Assembly (NCBI RefSeq): GCF_036670025.1
Contig: NZ_CP137640.1
Coordinates: forward strand, 5,676,001-5,740,000
Origin: Bacillus_BD oryzisoli
GTDB lineage: Bacteria > Bacillota > Bacilli > Bacillales > Cytobacillaceae
Length of the DNA: 64,000 nucleotides
Direction: 5' to 3'
The position numbers were made by a program, and so were the translations under genes. The stretch's first letter is position 1; every line of letters starts with the position of its first letter. Positions 1 to 8,226 of the stretch are shown piece after piece. The notes beneath the pieces are model-generated. The model worked only from the letters and a program-made list of their open reading frames with translations. It ran no database searches and was not told the DNA's origin.

Positions 1-1734
1 CAGTGTCTCCATCACAGAATAAAGCTCTTTTTTCCCAATCGGCTCTGCCTTCCCAATAAAAATTTTCGGAAATACTTGTTTTTGCCCAACCTCATTTTCA
101 TTCAACAACTCTTCATAAAGCTTCTCACCTGGTCGTATTCCCGTGAAGGTGATGCCGATTTCTTCTACTGAATACCCAGAAAGAGTGATAAGGTTTTTCG
201 CAAGGTCTACAATCTTTACCGGTTCCCCCATATCCAATACAAAAACCTCGCCGCCTCGAGCTAAGGCACCTGCCTGAATCACAAGCATGGATGCCTCGGG
301 AATCGTCATAAAATAACGGGTCATATCTGGATGTGTAACGGTAACAGGACCACCTTCTTGAATTTGCTTCTTAAATACTGGAATGACACTCCCGCGGCTC
401 CCCAGTACATTTCCAAACCTTACGGCAACAAATTTCGTATTGCTTTCCTTATTCATATTTTGAATAATCATCTCCGCAAACCGTTTGGTCGCTCCCATAA
501 CATTTGGTGGATTCACTGCTTTATCAGTTGAAACAAGCACGAAATTTTTCACCCCAAAAGCATCTGCCGCAACCGCCACATTCCTCGTGCCGAAAATATT
601 GTTTTTAACCGCTTCTGCAGGATTATATTCCATCATGGGAACATGCTTATGGGCAGCTGCATGATACACTACATCTGGTCGATACTCTTTCATGATTTCA
701 AGGATTCGGGCAGAATCTTGAACATCCGCAATAATGGGAATGATCTCAAAGTCATGCTGGAATTGTTTTTTTAATTCCATGTCAATGGTGTAAATGCTAT
801 TCTCCCCATGGCCGAGCAGCAGTAATTTTCCTGGCGAAAATTTGGCAATTTGCCTGCAGATTTCTGAACCGATCGAACCTCCTGCACCTGTGACCAAGAC
901 TGTTTTACTTGTTAATTTATCCGCAATACTCTCTATATCTAATTCAACAGGCTCACGGCCAAGTAAGTCCTCCACTTCAACATTCCTAATTTGATTGATG
1001 GAAACTTTCCCAGTAACCAAATCCTCTATTAAGGGAAGAATTTTGGTATTTGCCTTTGTTTTGGAGCATTCATCATAAATCTTGTTGATTTCTTGCTTAC
1101 TTAAGGAAGGAATGGCGATCACAATATTTTGTATCCTGCATCTTTTTACAATACATGGGATGTCTTGAATCCCGCCCTTTACTTCAATTCCATAGATTTG
1201 CAATCGATGCTTATTCAGATCATCATCTACAAAGGCAACTGGATATAGCTGCCCTTTATTATTTTGCAGCAATTGGCGTGCAACCATCGTTCCAGCTGAA
1301 CCAGCTCCTACAATCAAGGTGCGAATATTATTAGGACTGACTGTTATGTAATGGTCCCGGAACACCCTCCATGAAAAACGAGATCCTCCAATTAATAAGA
1401 CATGCATCATCCATGTAATTCCCAAAACTCTGAAGTAGACATCTAGGTATACTAGGGATTGGACCAATGCTGTTACAGCAATTGAAAGGGTTACAGCTTT
1501 CAGAATCGCTTTTAACTCTCCGATACTTGCATACTCCCATGCTTTCTGATACAGATGATAGATTGAAGCAAATATATGGTGACAGGCTAATAAGGTGATG
1601 GCACTAATCCAAAGCATGGGCTCTGAATAGAACTTGGTGTAGGGATGCAGCAATAAATACCCAAAAAAGATAGCGGTCAAGACAATGATGGAATCTAACC
1701 CGACAAGAAGCGGAACCCGCTTTTCATAAGGCAT
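1..1734 (-). CDS. Polysaccharide biosynthesis nucleotide-sugar dehydratase (EpsC/CapD/FlaA1 type), 3' end outside window
   Basis: Partial gene: 578 codons from ATG at 1734 with no stop before the left edge. The first ~110 residues are four hydrophobic segments. A first Rossmann-like domain begins near residue 140 (LIVGAGSAG), and a short-chain dehydrogenase domain begins near residue 277 (VLVTGAGGSIGSE). Around residue 405 the motif STDKAVNPPNVMGATKR has Met in place of the usual catalytic Tyr, as in membrane UDP-HexNAc 4,6-dehydratases such as PglF/CapD. The enzyme should act at the membrane on a UDP-amino sugar for exopolysaccharide or capsule. RBS GAGAGGAAG lies just upstream. It follows the chain-length and tyrosine-kinase genes on the same strand. 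Family call is strong; exact sugar product unknown. Confidence 0.93.
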   Translation of the reverse strand, partial: MPYEKRVPLLVGLDSIIVLTAIFFGYLLLHPYTKFYSEPMLWISAITLLACHHIFASIYHLYQKAWEYASIGELKAILKAVTLSIAVTALVQSLVYLDVYFRVLGITWMMHVLLIGGSRFSWRVFRDHYITVSPNNIRTLIVGAGSAGTMVARQLLQNNKGQLYPVAFVDDDLNKHRLQIYGIEVKGGIQDIPCIVKRCRIQNIVIAIPSLSKQEINKIYDECSKTKANTKILPLIEDLVTGKVSINQIRNVEVEDLLGREPVELDIESIADKLTSKTVLVTGAGGSIGSEICRQIAKFSPGKLLLLGHGENSIYTIDMELKKQFQHDFEIIPIIADVQDSARILEIMKEYRPDVVYHAAAHKHVPMMEYNPAEAVKNNIFGTRNVAVAADAFGVKNFVLVSTDKAVNPPNVMGATKRFAEMIIQNMNKESNTKFVAVRFGNVLGSRGSVIPVFKKQIQEGGPVTVTHPDMTRYFMTIPEASMLVIQAGALARGGEVFVLDMGEPVKIVDLAKNLITLSGYSVEEIGITFTGIRPGEKLYEELLNENEVGQKQVFPKIFIGKAEPIGKKELYSVMETL

Positions 1735-2148
1735 TTATAACTTCCTCTCTCTAAATAGGTTAAAAAGGATATAATCCTTAGGTCGAATGACAACCTTGTT
1801 CCGAGTTGTTCTTCCGTTAAAACTTAATGTGTTGAATGTTTGAATAGTAATTATATTTATAGGTATAATTGGCTTTATCCCAAATAAATGCAATCCATAT
1901 AGGTGAACGGAATCCTCTACAAAGCTGGTATCCTCACCCATGTCGGCTGCCTTAGGGCGAACCCAACCAGTCGGTTTGATGAATTCAAATATTTGAATAT
2001 TCGTTTGTATTCATTAATAAATTTTTGATTTGATAAGAAGTCAATTGGATAAATTTTTCCAATTCGTTAACTTTTACATATATCGAGATATTATTCATGC
2101 GTATATTTAAATATTATTAAGGTATATTACCGTTAGGTTACAATCTGT
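1735..2148. other. Non-coding gap inside the exopolysaccharide cluster
   Basis: AT-rich 414 bases between the kinase stop and the dehydratase start. A 68-codon minus-strand frame at 1735-1941 has no ribosome binding site and no recognisable motif, so it is not called. The stretch probably holds the promoter or leader for the dehydratase. I see no convincing terminator. Confidence 0.5.
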
Positions 2149-2853
2149 TTACTGCTCTTCAAAATAAGAATAATAATTGGGGTTTTTTAGCTTTTTATTA
2201 TTTAGGATGGCACCTAAAAGATGACTATTCACCGAGTTTAATAAATCCTTTGCCTTTTTCGCTTGCTCTATTTCTGTTTTTCCACTGCTTATAATCAACA
2301 GGGTACCATCACATTTACTGGCTAATATTTGCCCATCTGTCACAGCCAACAATGGTGGGGAATCAAAAAGAACCATATCATACTTATCTTTTACTTCATT
2401 CATTAACTCCTCCATTGCTTTTGAACTTAGTAGTTCAGCGGGGTTTGGTGGAATGGGACCGCTTGGTAAGATTGATAAATTTTCTTGAATCGATTCTTGG
2501 ATCACTTCCTCTAGCGCTGATTGTCTTGTCAGGACATTCGTTAATCCTTTTGTATTGATCACATTAAACGTATAGTGAACGGTTGGCTTTCTTAAATCAG
2601 AGTCAATCAACAGTACCTGCTTTCCCTGTTGAGCAAAGACAACCGCTAAATTAGCAGCCGTCGTTGATTTTCCTTCTTCAGGACCTGACGACGTTACAAC
2701 GATGGTGATCAATTCTTTATCAACTGACGCGAATTGGATATTCGTTCGGATCGTTCGATATTGTTCGGAAATGTGTGACTGTGGATCTTTATTCGTGATT
2801 AAACTCCGCTTTAAATCAGTCCCTTTCTTTTTTGCCTTTTTATTAAGAGCCAT
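2149..2853 (-). CDS. Bacterial tyrosine kinase, CpsD/CapB/EpsB type
   Basis: Cytoplasmic BY-kinase that autophosphorylates on a C-terminal Tyr cluster and works with the adjacent membrane modulator in polysaccharide chain-length control. Visible: Walker A SSGPEEGKST, Walker A' LLIDSDLRKP, Walker B MVLFDSPPLL, and a C-terminal Tyr cluster NYYSYFEEQ. About 234 aa, normal for the split Firmicute type. A GTG three codons upstream (2862) is possible, but AAGGGG lies 8 nt from ATG 2853, so that start is preferred. It overlaps the modulator gene by 11 nt, suggesting translational coupling. Confidence 0.93.
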   Translation of the reverse strand: MALNKKAKKKGTDLKRSLITNKDPQSHISEQYRTIRTNIQFASVDKELITIVVTSSGPEEGKSTTAANLAVVFAQQGKQVLLIDSDLRKPTVHYTFNVINTKGLTNVLTRQSALEEVIQESIQENLSILPSGPIPPNPAELLSSKAMEELMNEVKDKYDMVLFDSPPLLAVTDGQILASKCDGTLLIISSGKTEIEQAKKAKDLLNSVNSHLLGAILNNKKLKNPNYYSYFEEQ

Positions 2854-3583
2854 ATGATCCACCCCTTACAGCTTCCTTCTTCTTGTTTTTTTTTCTTGAC
2901 TTACTCTTACTGTCAAAGGCAGCAACGGCGCCAAGTACAGGTACTTGCAACAGCCTTTCAATGTCTTGTTCACTTTTTATCGTATTATCCAACAACTCTA
3001 AGAAAAGGGCTGTTCCAACACCAAGCATGAAACCAATTACAAGAGCTAAAGCCATATTTAACAGTGGCTTTGGCTTAATAGGAGATGGATTTTCTTCCAC
3101 TTTTGCCTTTGATAAAATATTCACATTATCAATGTTCATAAGTGTGACAATTTTTTCTTGGAAGACTTCAGCTGTTTCATTGGCAATATTGGCTGCCATT
3201 TGGGGATCTGAATCCTGGACGGTTAAGTTGAGGACTTGAGAATCCTCTTCACTTGAAACAGTGATTTTTTCGTTTAATTCAGCTACCGTCAAATTCATTC
3301 CCAATTCCTCTACCACTTGATCTAGGATGGCTGGACTTTTAATGATGACGTTATATGAATTGATGAGTTGTAAATTTGTTTGAACTTCACCCGGATTATA
3401 TAAAGGTTGTTCAGACTGAGTTTTGTTCACCAAAAGCTGTGTTGAGGCTTGATAAATGGGGGGCAATACAAAATAACTCATCACTCCAGTCGCGATTACT
3501 GCTAATGTCGTAAAAATCACGATTAAACCCAATCGCTTTTTCAACTTAAGCAATACTTCTTTTAGATGAATGGTTTCCTCCAT
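2843..3583 (-). CDS. Chain-length determinant / BY-kinase modulator (Wzz, EpsA/YwqC type)
   Basis: Membrane adaptor that activates the neighbouring tyrosine kinase and sets polysaccharide length. The 246-aa protein has a transmembrane segment at about 18-42, an extracytoplasmic domain, a Pro-rich segment PSPIKPKPL before the second transmembrane helix (about 172-197), and a basic tail (KSKSRKKNKKKE). This is the classic Wzz layout of Gram-positive modulators. The C-terminal codons overlap the kinase start. First gene of this minus-strand cluster; upstream lies a 340-nt intergenic region that could hold its promoter. Confidence 0.93.
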   Translation of the reverse strand: MEETIHLKEVLLKLKKRLGLIVIFTTLAVIATGVMSYFVLPPIYQASTQLLVNKTQSEQPLYNPGEVQTNLQLINSYNVIIKSPAILDQVVEELGMNLTVAELNEKITVSSEEDSQVLNLTVQDSDPQMAANIANETAEVFQEKIVTLMNIDNVNILSKAKVEENPSPIKPKPLLNMALALVIGFMLGVGTALFLELLDNTIKSEQDIERLLQVPVLGAVAAFDSKSKSRKKNKKKEAVRGGSYGS

Positions 3584-3923
3584 GTTCTCCTCCTCATAGC
3601 TTAGTTAAAAAATCTTTTAAAGTGACATTTTCTATTCAGAAATAATGCACAATCTCAATCTCTAAAAATCTATATTAGATTATCTATAGAAATATTCTAT
3701 AAAATCGTCAGAATGTACTTCACCTACATGTGAATAACGCTATGGAACAGCATGAGGAAGGGGTTCTTGTCGTTTTAAACAATTTCGGTATTTTTAGTAA
3801 AGATTATGTTAAAGCGAGGAATGGGTCGGGGGGACATCCCCGTGGGAAAGAGAAAAACTTAGAGACAGGCCCCTTGCCCCAGTGACATTACTTCACTGGG
3901 TCGCGGCGCCTGTCTCTAAGTCC
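3584..3923. other. Intergenic region with hairpin repeat pair
   Basis: AT-rich region upstream of the exopolysaccharide genes (likely promoter, for example around 3660-3710) ending in the inverted R1 pair at 3858-3920 next to the c-di-GMP gene stop. No gene seen. Confidence 0.5.
3858..3920 (-). terminator. Inverted R1 repeat pair forming a terminator-like hairpin
   Basis: Arms CTTAGAGACAGGC (3858-3870) and GCCTGTCTCTAAG (3908-3920) pair perfectly and the inner CCCAGTG/CACTGGG extends the stem. On the minus strand the stem is followed by TTTTTCTC, three bases after the stop of the GGDEF/EAL gene. It is built from two divergent copies of the R1 repeat. Confidence 0.65.
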
Positions 3924-6077
3924 CTATGCGTTTCTAGTTGCTTGTTTTAAATATCCTTCAAAATCATTCTTGGATAATGGTTTGCTAAAGAGGAATCCTT
4001 GTCCCTGAAGACAACCATTTTCCCTTAAGATGAGCAATTGCTCTTGGCTTTCAACACCTTCGGCAATCACATTTAAGTTAAGCGTTTGGGCGATGTCTAT
4101 AATCAACTTTACAATTGCCTCACTTTCTTCATTTATATGAATATCTCGAATAAACGAGGCATCTATTTTTAAAGTATCTATAGGAAGATGTTTTATATAA
4201 CTAATTGAACTGTAGCCTGTACCAAAGTCATCGATTGAAACGTGGACACCTAAATTCCTTATTTCTTGAAGCGTACTTACTGAATGGTCTAAATCCATAA
4301 AAATACCTTCCGTCACTTCTAATTCCAGCCATTTCGCTTCCAAACCAATTTCTTTTAAAATCTCTTTAATTTTTTCAGGTAAGTTAGGTTGAGTGAATTG
4401 CCGGACAGACAAATTGACTGATAATTTTAATGGCGGGTATCCTTGATCTTGCCATTGTTTATTTTGGATGCATCCCTGGCGAAGCACCCATTCTCCAAGA
4501 GGGATAATCAATCCTGTTTCCTCAGCTATTGGAATAAACTTATCTGGTGAAATTCTTCCTAACTCTGGATGTTCCCAACGAACAAGGGCCTCCATCCCAA
4601 TTAATTCACCTGTACTGATATCCTTTTTAGGCTGGTACTCGATAGTAAATTGCTGCTGCTGAATGGCTTTACGAAGCTCATTCTCTAATAAAATTTGCTC
4701 CAAGGACCTTTGTTCCATATCTAAATGGAAGAATTTAAATCCACTTCTCCCTTGTTCTTTGACCGTATAGAGTGCGATATCTGCACGTTTTAACAGCTCG
4801 TCTACCTTTTTTCCATGTAAGGGAAAAAGTGAGATCCCCATACTACAAGAAAGATTAAAAGACTTTCCTTCAACCTCGAATGGCTCTCGAAAACTATCTG
4901 TCATTCTTTGGGCAACAGTTTCAACTTCTTTTGTATTCTCTATGTTAGACAATAAGATGGTAAACTCATCCCCGCCTATACGGGCAACCATATCCGTGGA
5001 GCGAAGACACTCCCTAATTCGATTCGCAACTTCTACTAAAATCAGATCTCCCATCTCGTGCCCATATGAATCATTAATATATTTAAACTTGTCAACATCA
5101 ATAAACAGGATCCCAAGTTGCAGTTGAGATTCCTCCGCTTTTTGAACTTCCTTACGAAGCTGTTCCATAAAGAACCTGCGATTTGGCAGTTCAGTCAATG
5201 TATCGTGGTATGCTAAATGATAGATTGTTCTCTCTGTCTTTTTCCGTTCAGTAATATCTCGAACCACTAATACTAGGGTTTTAACTTTTCCCATTTCATC
5301 AACAATTGGATTCACCTTTGCTTCCACTTCAATCAACTCACCATGTTTCTTCTTGATACAAAATTCTATTTGCGACGATTTTTTTCTTTTAATAAAAATC
5401 ATTGCCACTTCATAAGCAAAGAGATTACTTGAATACTCTTCGTCTATCCAATTGTAGATATTAGTAAACTCTTTATCTAAAACTTCCGTCCCTAAGAAAC
5501 TAGTATACGAAGGTGAGGCATATAATAGGTTTCCTTCTTTATCAATCGTTACAATCAAATCTGATGAATTTTCAGTAATCAAGCGATATTTTTCCTCGCT
5601 TCTTTTCAACTCGTTCTCCATTTGCTTGCGTGAAGTAATATCATTTCTTATCGAGACATATTGATAGGGCTTTCCTTGTTCATTTAAAAAAGGAACGATG
5701 GTTGTATCCACCCAATAAAACGAACCATCTTTAGCTTGATTTCTCACTTCTCCATGCCAAGTCTGACCGTTCCCAATGGTTGCCCACATATCTTTGAAAA
5801 AATCTTTGGAATGGTATCCTGAATTGAGTATCCGATGATCTTGTCCAAGTAACTCTTCCAACTGGTATTGAGAGATTTTACAAAATTGGGCATTAGCGTG
5901 AAGAATTTTCCCTCGTTGATCGGTTATCGCTACAATGGTCGATTGATCCAAGGCATATTTAACATCAGCCAGTTCTTTCAATATACGCTTATTTTTTTCA
6001 TCCTCATTTAGTAATGTTCCATGTAAATATAGAGGATCTATTTCAGCAGGCACCATCTCCAAACCGTTCTTAGTCAT
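3924..6077 (-). CDS. PAS-PAS-GGDEF-EAL cyclic-di-GMP turnover protein
   Basis: A 717-aa cytoplasmic signalling protein with two PAS sensor domains (about 45-150 and 165-280), a diguanylate cyclase domain and a phosphodiesterase domain. The GGDEF active site is intact (ARIGGDEFTIL, near 368) with an inhibitory RxxD site (RSTD) five residues before it. The EAL domain keeps EALVRW (near 495), DDFGTGYSS, KIDASFI, AEGVES and GQGFLFSKPL, so it should be able to cleave c-di-GMP. The net activity cannot be told from sequence. Monocistronic. Downstream it is closed by an R1 hairpin. A decayed copy of a short part of such an EAL gene may exist at about 40738-40788. Confidence 0.95.
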   Translation of the reverse strand: MTKNGLEMVPAEIDPLYLHGTLLNEDEKNKRILKELADVKYALDQSTIVAITDQRGKILHANAQFCKISQYQLEELLGQDHRILNSGYHSKDFFKDMWATIGNGQTWHGEVRNQAKDGSFYWVDTTIVPFLNEQGKPYQYVSIRNDITSRKQMENELKRSEEKYRLITENSSDLIVTIDKEGNLLYASPSYTSFLGTEVLDKEFTNIYNWIDEEYSSNLFAYEVAMIFIKRKKSSQIEFCIKKKHGELIEVEAKVNPIVDEMGKVKTLVLVVRDITERKKTERTIYHLAYHDTLTELPNRRFFMEQLRKEVQKAEESQLQLGILFIDVDKFKYINDSYGHEMGDLILVEVANRIRECLRSTDMVARIGGDEFTILLSNIENTKEVETVAQRMTDSFREPFEVEGKSFNLSCSMGISLFPLHGKKVDELLKRADIALYTVKEQGRSGFKFFHLDMEQRSLEQILLENELRKAIQQQQFTIEYQPKKDISTGELIGMEALVRWEHPELGRISPDKFIPIAEETGLIIPLGEWVLRQGCIQNKQWQDQGYPPLKLSVNLSVRQFTQPNLPEKIKEILKEIGLEAKWLELEVTEGIFMDLDHSVSTLQEIRNLGVHVSIDDFGTGYSSISYIKHLPIDTLKIDASFIRDIHINEESEAIVKLIIDIAQTLNLNVIAEGVESQEQLLILRENGCLQGQGFLFSKPLSKNDFEGYLKQATRNA

Positions 6078-6232
6078 TTATATCACCCATCTCAAATTAT
6101 TTTTATAATAGGTTCGTCTGCACTACTCGCTTCGAACCATTCTAAATACCCATATACATTTATCGAAATTTTACAATTTTAATTATTTTATCATAGTTTT
6201 ATATTCAATAATAGCCATATAGTCACAAGGGC

Positions 6233-6292
6233 GGGTCGAGGGGACAGGCACCGCGACCCATTCCCAATCCAATGGATGCAGCCGGTGGGTCG
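6233..6292. repeat. R1 repeat pair, right member split by the IS element
   Basis: A full R1 unit in reverse orientation (6233-6260) is followed after 25 nt by the start of a forward unit (GGTGGGTCG, ending 6292). The rest of the forward unit (GTGCCTGTCCC...) resumes at 8052, beyond the insertion sequence, showing the element landed in a repeat copy. Confidence 0.85.
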
Positions 6293-6295
6293 AGT

Positions 6296-6301
6296 TATCA
6301 T
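6296..6301 (+). promoter_or_regulatory. -10 half (TATCAT) of a promoter assembled on circularisation
   Basis: In the linear insertion this hexamer has no good -35 upstream. In the excised circle, the right end joins the left end through the AG core, and TTGACT (8030-8035) then lies exactly 17 nt before TATCAT. Each box matches 5 of 6 consensus positions. Confidence 0.65.
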
Positions 6302-6307
6302 GAACGA

Positions 6308-6406
6308 AACTAGCTCCTTACTCGTAACAACGTAGGTTAATTTGGTAAGAATGTTTACTGTGAAAAACAAACCAAATCAGAGCCACAATACGAAAAGGAG
6401 CTAGTT
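6308..6406 (+). promoter_or_regulatory. Long-range inverted repeat that can mask the transposase RBS
   Basis: AACTAGCTCCTT (6308-6319) is the exact reverse complement of AAGGAGCTAGTT (6395-6406), which contains the transposase Shine-Dalgarno AAGGAG. Transcripts that include both arms could fold and hide the RBS, a plausible brake on transposase synthesis. The pairing is seen directly; the regulatory role is inferred. Confidence 0.55.
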
Positions 6407-6409
6407 ATT

Positions 6410-7522
6410 ATGAAGGATACCATAAAATACGTTGGTTTAGACGTGCATAAGGAAAAAATAGCTGTTGCCATTGCAGAAGAAGGTCGTGGAGAACCACGAT
6501 ATTGGGGAGTCATTCCCCATAAAGTAGAAGATATAAAAAAATTAGTTAATAAACTTGGTGATCCTGCAACTCTTCGAGTTTGTTATGAAGCTGGTTCATC
6601 AGGCTACGGATTATACAGATTGTTTCTAAGTATGGGTATTTATTGCGCGGTGATCGCACCATCTCTAATTCCTAAAAAGCCGGGTGAACGTATTAAAACA
6701 GATCGTAGGGATTCTATTCGGCTTGCCCAGCTTTTCCGTTCAGGTGAATTAACTTCAATATATGTACCAACTGAAGAAGATGAAATTCTACGGGATTTAG
6801 TGCGGGCACGTGAAGATGCTAAAGAGGATGAATTAAGAGCGAAGCATCGATTAACTAAATTTTTACTACGGCATAATATTCGAGCTCCGAAAGGAGTTAA
6901 AAATTGGACTCATAAATATCGCGAATGGTTAAATACATTAAAATTTGAACATTCATCATCGAAGACTGTCTTTAAAGAATATCTTCATCACCTCTATGAA
7001 ATTGAACAAAGAATTAAACGGTTAGAAGAAGAAATACAGGTACAGGCAACTGAAGGTGTTCATGCCCCAATGATACAAGCACTTCAAGCTTTAAGAGGAG
7101 TAGCTATTATAACCGCAACAAGCTTGGTCGCTGAAATCGGTTCATTTAGAAGATTTATTTCGGCCAAACACTTTATGTCTTATGTAGGACTTATTCCAAG
7201 TGAACATTCTAGTGGAGATAGTAGGAGACAAGGGGATATTACAAAAACTAGGAACCGTCATGTTCGTCGTTTATTAATTGAATCTGCATGGAGTTACCGT
7301 TATCAACCTGCCGTAAAAGGAGAATTAAAAAGAAGACAAGAAGGACAACCAGCTAGTATTCAAGCAATTTCTTGGAAAGCACAAAATCGTCTCCATAAAA
7401 AGTATTTTCGCCTTTTATCAAGAGGGAAATCAGGTGGAAAAGCAGTAACAGCAGTAGCAAGGGAATTAGCAGGATTTATTTGGGCAATTACTCAAGAAGT
7501 GGAGAATCTAGCTGAGGCTTAA
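6410..7522 (+). CDS. IS110/IS1111-family DEDD transposase (RNA-guided recombinase)
   Basis: 370 aa. The N-terminal RuvC-like DEDD domain shows D11 (GLDVHK), E60 (CYEAGSSGYG), D98 and D101 (TDRRDS). A coiled-coil-like central segment lies near 190-235. The C-terminal Tnp domain (about 240-320) has LRGVAIITATSLVAEIG and YVGLIPSEHSSG followed by ITKTRNRHVRRLL, where the family keeps its catalytic serine. It catalyses excision to a circle and insertion at a target chosen by the element's structured RNA. RBS AAGGAG lies 9 nt before ATG and is potentially sequestered. No frameshift or missing catalytic residue seen. Confidence 0.95.
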   Translation: MKDTIKYVGLDVHKEKIAVAIAEEGRGEPRYWGVIPHKVEDIKKLVNKLGDPATLRVCYEAGSSGYGLYRLFLSMGIYCAVIAPSLIPKKPGERIKTDRRDSIRLAQLFRSGELTSIYVPTEEDEILRDLVRAREDAKEDELRAKHRLTKFLLRHNIRAPKGVKNWTHKYREWLNTLKFEHSSSKTVFKEYLHHLYEIEQRIKRLEEEIQVQATEGVHAPMIQALQALRGVAIITATSLVAEIGSFRRFISAKHFMSYVGLIPSEHSSGDSRRQGDITKTRNRHVRRLLIESAWSYRYQPAVKGELKRRQEGQPASIQAISWKAQNRLHKKYFRLLSRGKSGGKAVTAVARELAGFIWAITQEVENLAEA

Positions 7523-7559
7523 AAAAATCTATTAATACCAAAAGATTCGTAAGAAAAAA

Positions 7560-7790
7560 TTAGAAAGAGAAATAGATTCCTGAGAACAGGGCTCGAAGGC
7601 AAAGAAAAATACCGGAAAGGATCATCCACGTGGTACCTCTGTACCGTGTCTAAATAGACTAATGTACGTGTCGAGTTAGTGGAAAGTCCTTTATACGGAA
7701 AGATAAAATGTGAAAACCCACGAATATCAGAGTGCTAACCGCAGTAGAGATTTTTGCCTTCGTGCCGTGTTCTTAACTTCTATTTATAAT
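7560..7790 (+). ncRNA. Candidate bridge RNA / seekRNA of the IS110 element
   Basis: No frame is open here. An outer stem joins 7584-7603 (GAACAGGGCTCGAAGGCAAA) to 7753-7772 (TTTGCCTTCGTGCCGTGTTC) with about 18 of 20 pairs. Inside, GGTACCT (7632-7638) can pair with the right target AGGTGCC with one G-U, and GTCGAG (7670-7675) equals the left target plus core. GATAA (7702-7706) is complementary to TTATC of the element's left end, and ATATCAG (7724-7730) equals its right end plus core. So guides appear in the same right-then-left order for target and for donor. IS1111-group elements are known to encode their guide RNA in the 3' noncoding end. Exact ends unknown. Confidence 0.72.
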
Positions 7791-7835
7791 ACAAAAAGGA
7801 GGAAATTGTTTCTACTTCCCAACCTAACACAGTGT

Positions 7836-7892
7836 CTCAATTCATAGAATAGTCGTCAAGGAAAGCACTTGACAACTATTCTATGAATTGAG
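7836..7892 (+). other. Large 25-bp inverted repeat inside the IS 3' end
   Basis: Left arm 7836-7860 and right arm 7868-7892 pair at 24 of 25 positions around a 7-nt loop GAAAGCA. The flanking AACCTA (7821-7826) and TAGGTT (7903-7908) may extend it. It lies after the candidate guide RNA. It could be a terminator-like processing structure or block read-through; there is no long T-run directly after it. Confidence 0.6.
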
Positions 7893-8029
7893 AGGTGGCT
7901 ACTAGGTTGAGAAGGAGATTCCCTAGCCTGTAAAGGCTCATTTATAACCAAAAAGAAAAGAAGCCGAAAATAGCTCCTCTTCTTAAAGTTGGTCAAAAAT
8001 ATAATAAAAAATGTTATTGAGTGGGACGC

Positions 8030-8035
8030 TTGACT
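8030..8035 (+). promoter_or_regulatory. -35 half (TTGACT) at the IS right end
   Basis: Outward-facing -35-like box 16 nt before the right boundary. Joined to the left end in a circle it makes TTGACT-N17-TATCAT upstream of the transposase. It could also influence transcription of whatever lies to the right of the insertion. Confidence 0.6.
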
Positions 8036-8051
8036 GTTTCGTTCATATCAG

Positions 8052-8070
8052 GTGCCTGTCCCTGCGTCCC
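8052..8070 (+). repeat. Right remainder of the R1 repeat split by the IS
   Basis: GTGCCTGTCCCTGCGTCCC continues the R1 unit whose left part ends at 6292. Together they define the element boundaries and the target. Confidence 0.85.
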
Positions 8071-8226
8071 TATACGACCCTAATTTTTATTATCACGGGC
8101 GCTTGCCTTCACCGTTTCCATGATCGGAAATAAAATGCAAGTAATGACACTCTATAATGATGAGGGAAACCAGATACCAAATACACATGATCTTTCCTTA
8201 GGCATGATAAGCAAGGAGGGAGTGAT

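Larger units (their letters stand above)
6293..8051 (+). mobile_element. IS110-family (IS1111-like) insertion sequence, apparently intact
   Basis: The element carries one DEDD transposase and a long 3' noncoding end. Edges follow from the split R1 repeat: GGGTCG-AG-TTATC at the left (AG at 6293-6294) and ATATC-AG-GTGCC at the right (AG at 8050-8051). So a 2-nt AG core (CT on the other strand) is present at both ends, and no longer target duplication is visible. Subterminal GAACGAAAC (6302-6310) and GTTTCGTTC (8036-8044) are inverted copies, as in the IS1111 group. Length with one core is about 1757 bp. IS110 elements recombine as circles guided by a structured RNA. Confidence 0.88.

Noticed and set aside
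1735..1941. 68-codon minus-strand frame between kinase and dehydratase
   Set aside because: No RBS, no motif, low-complexity AT-rich sequence.
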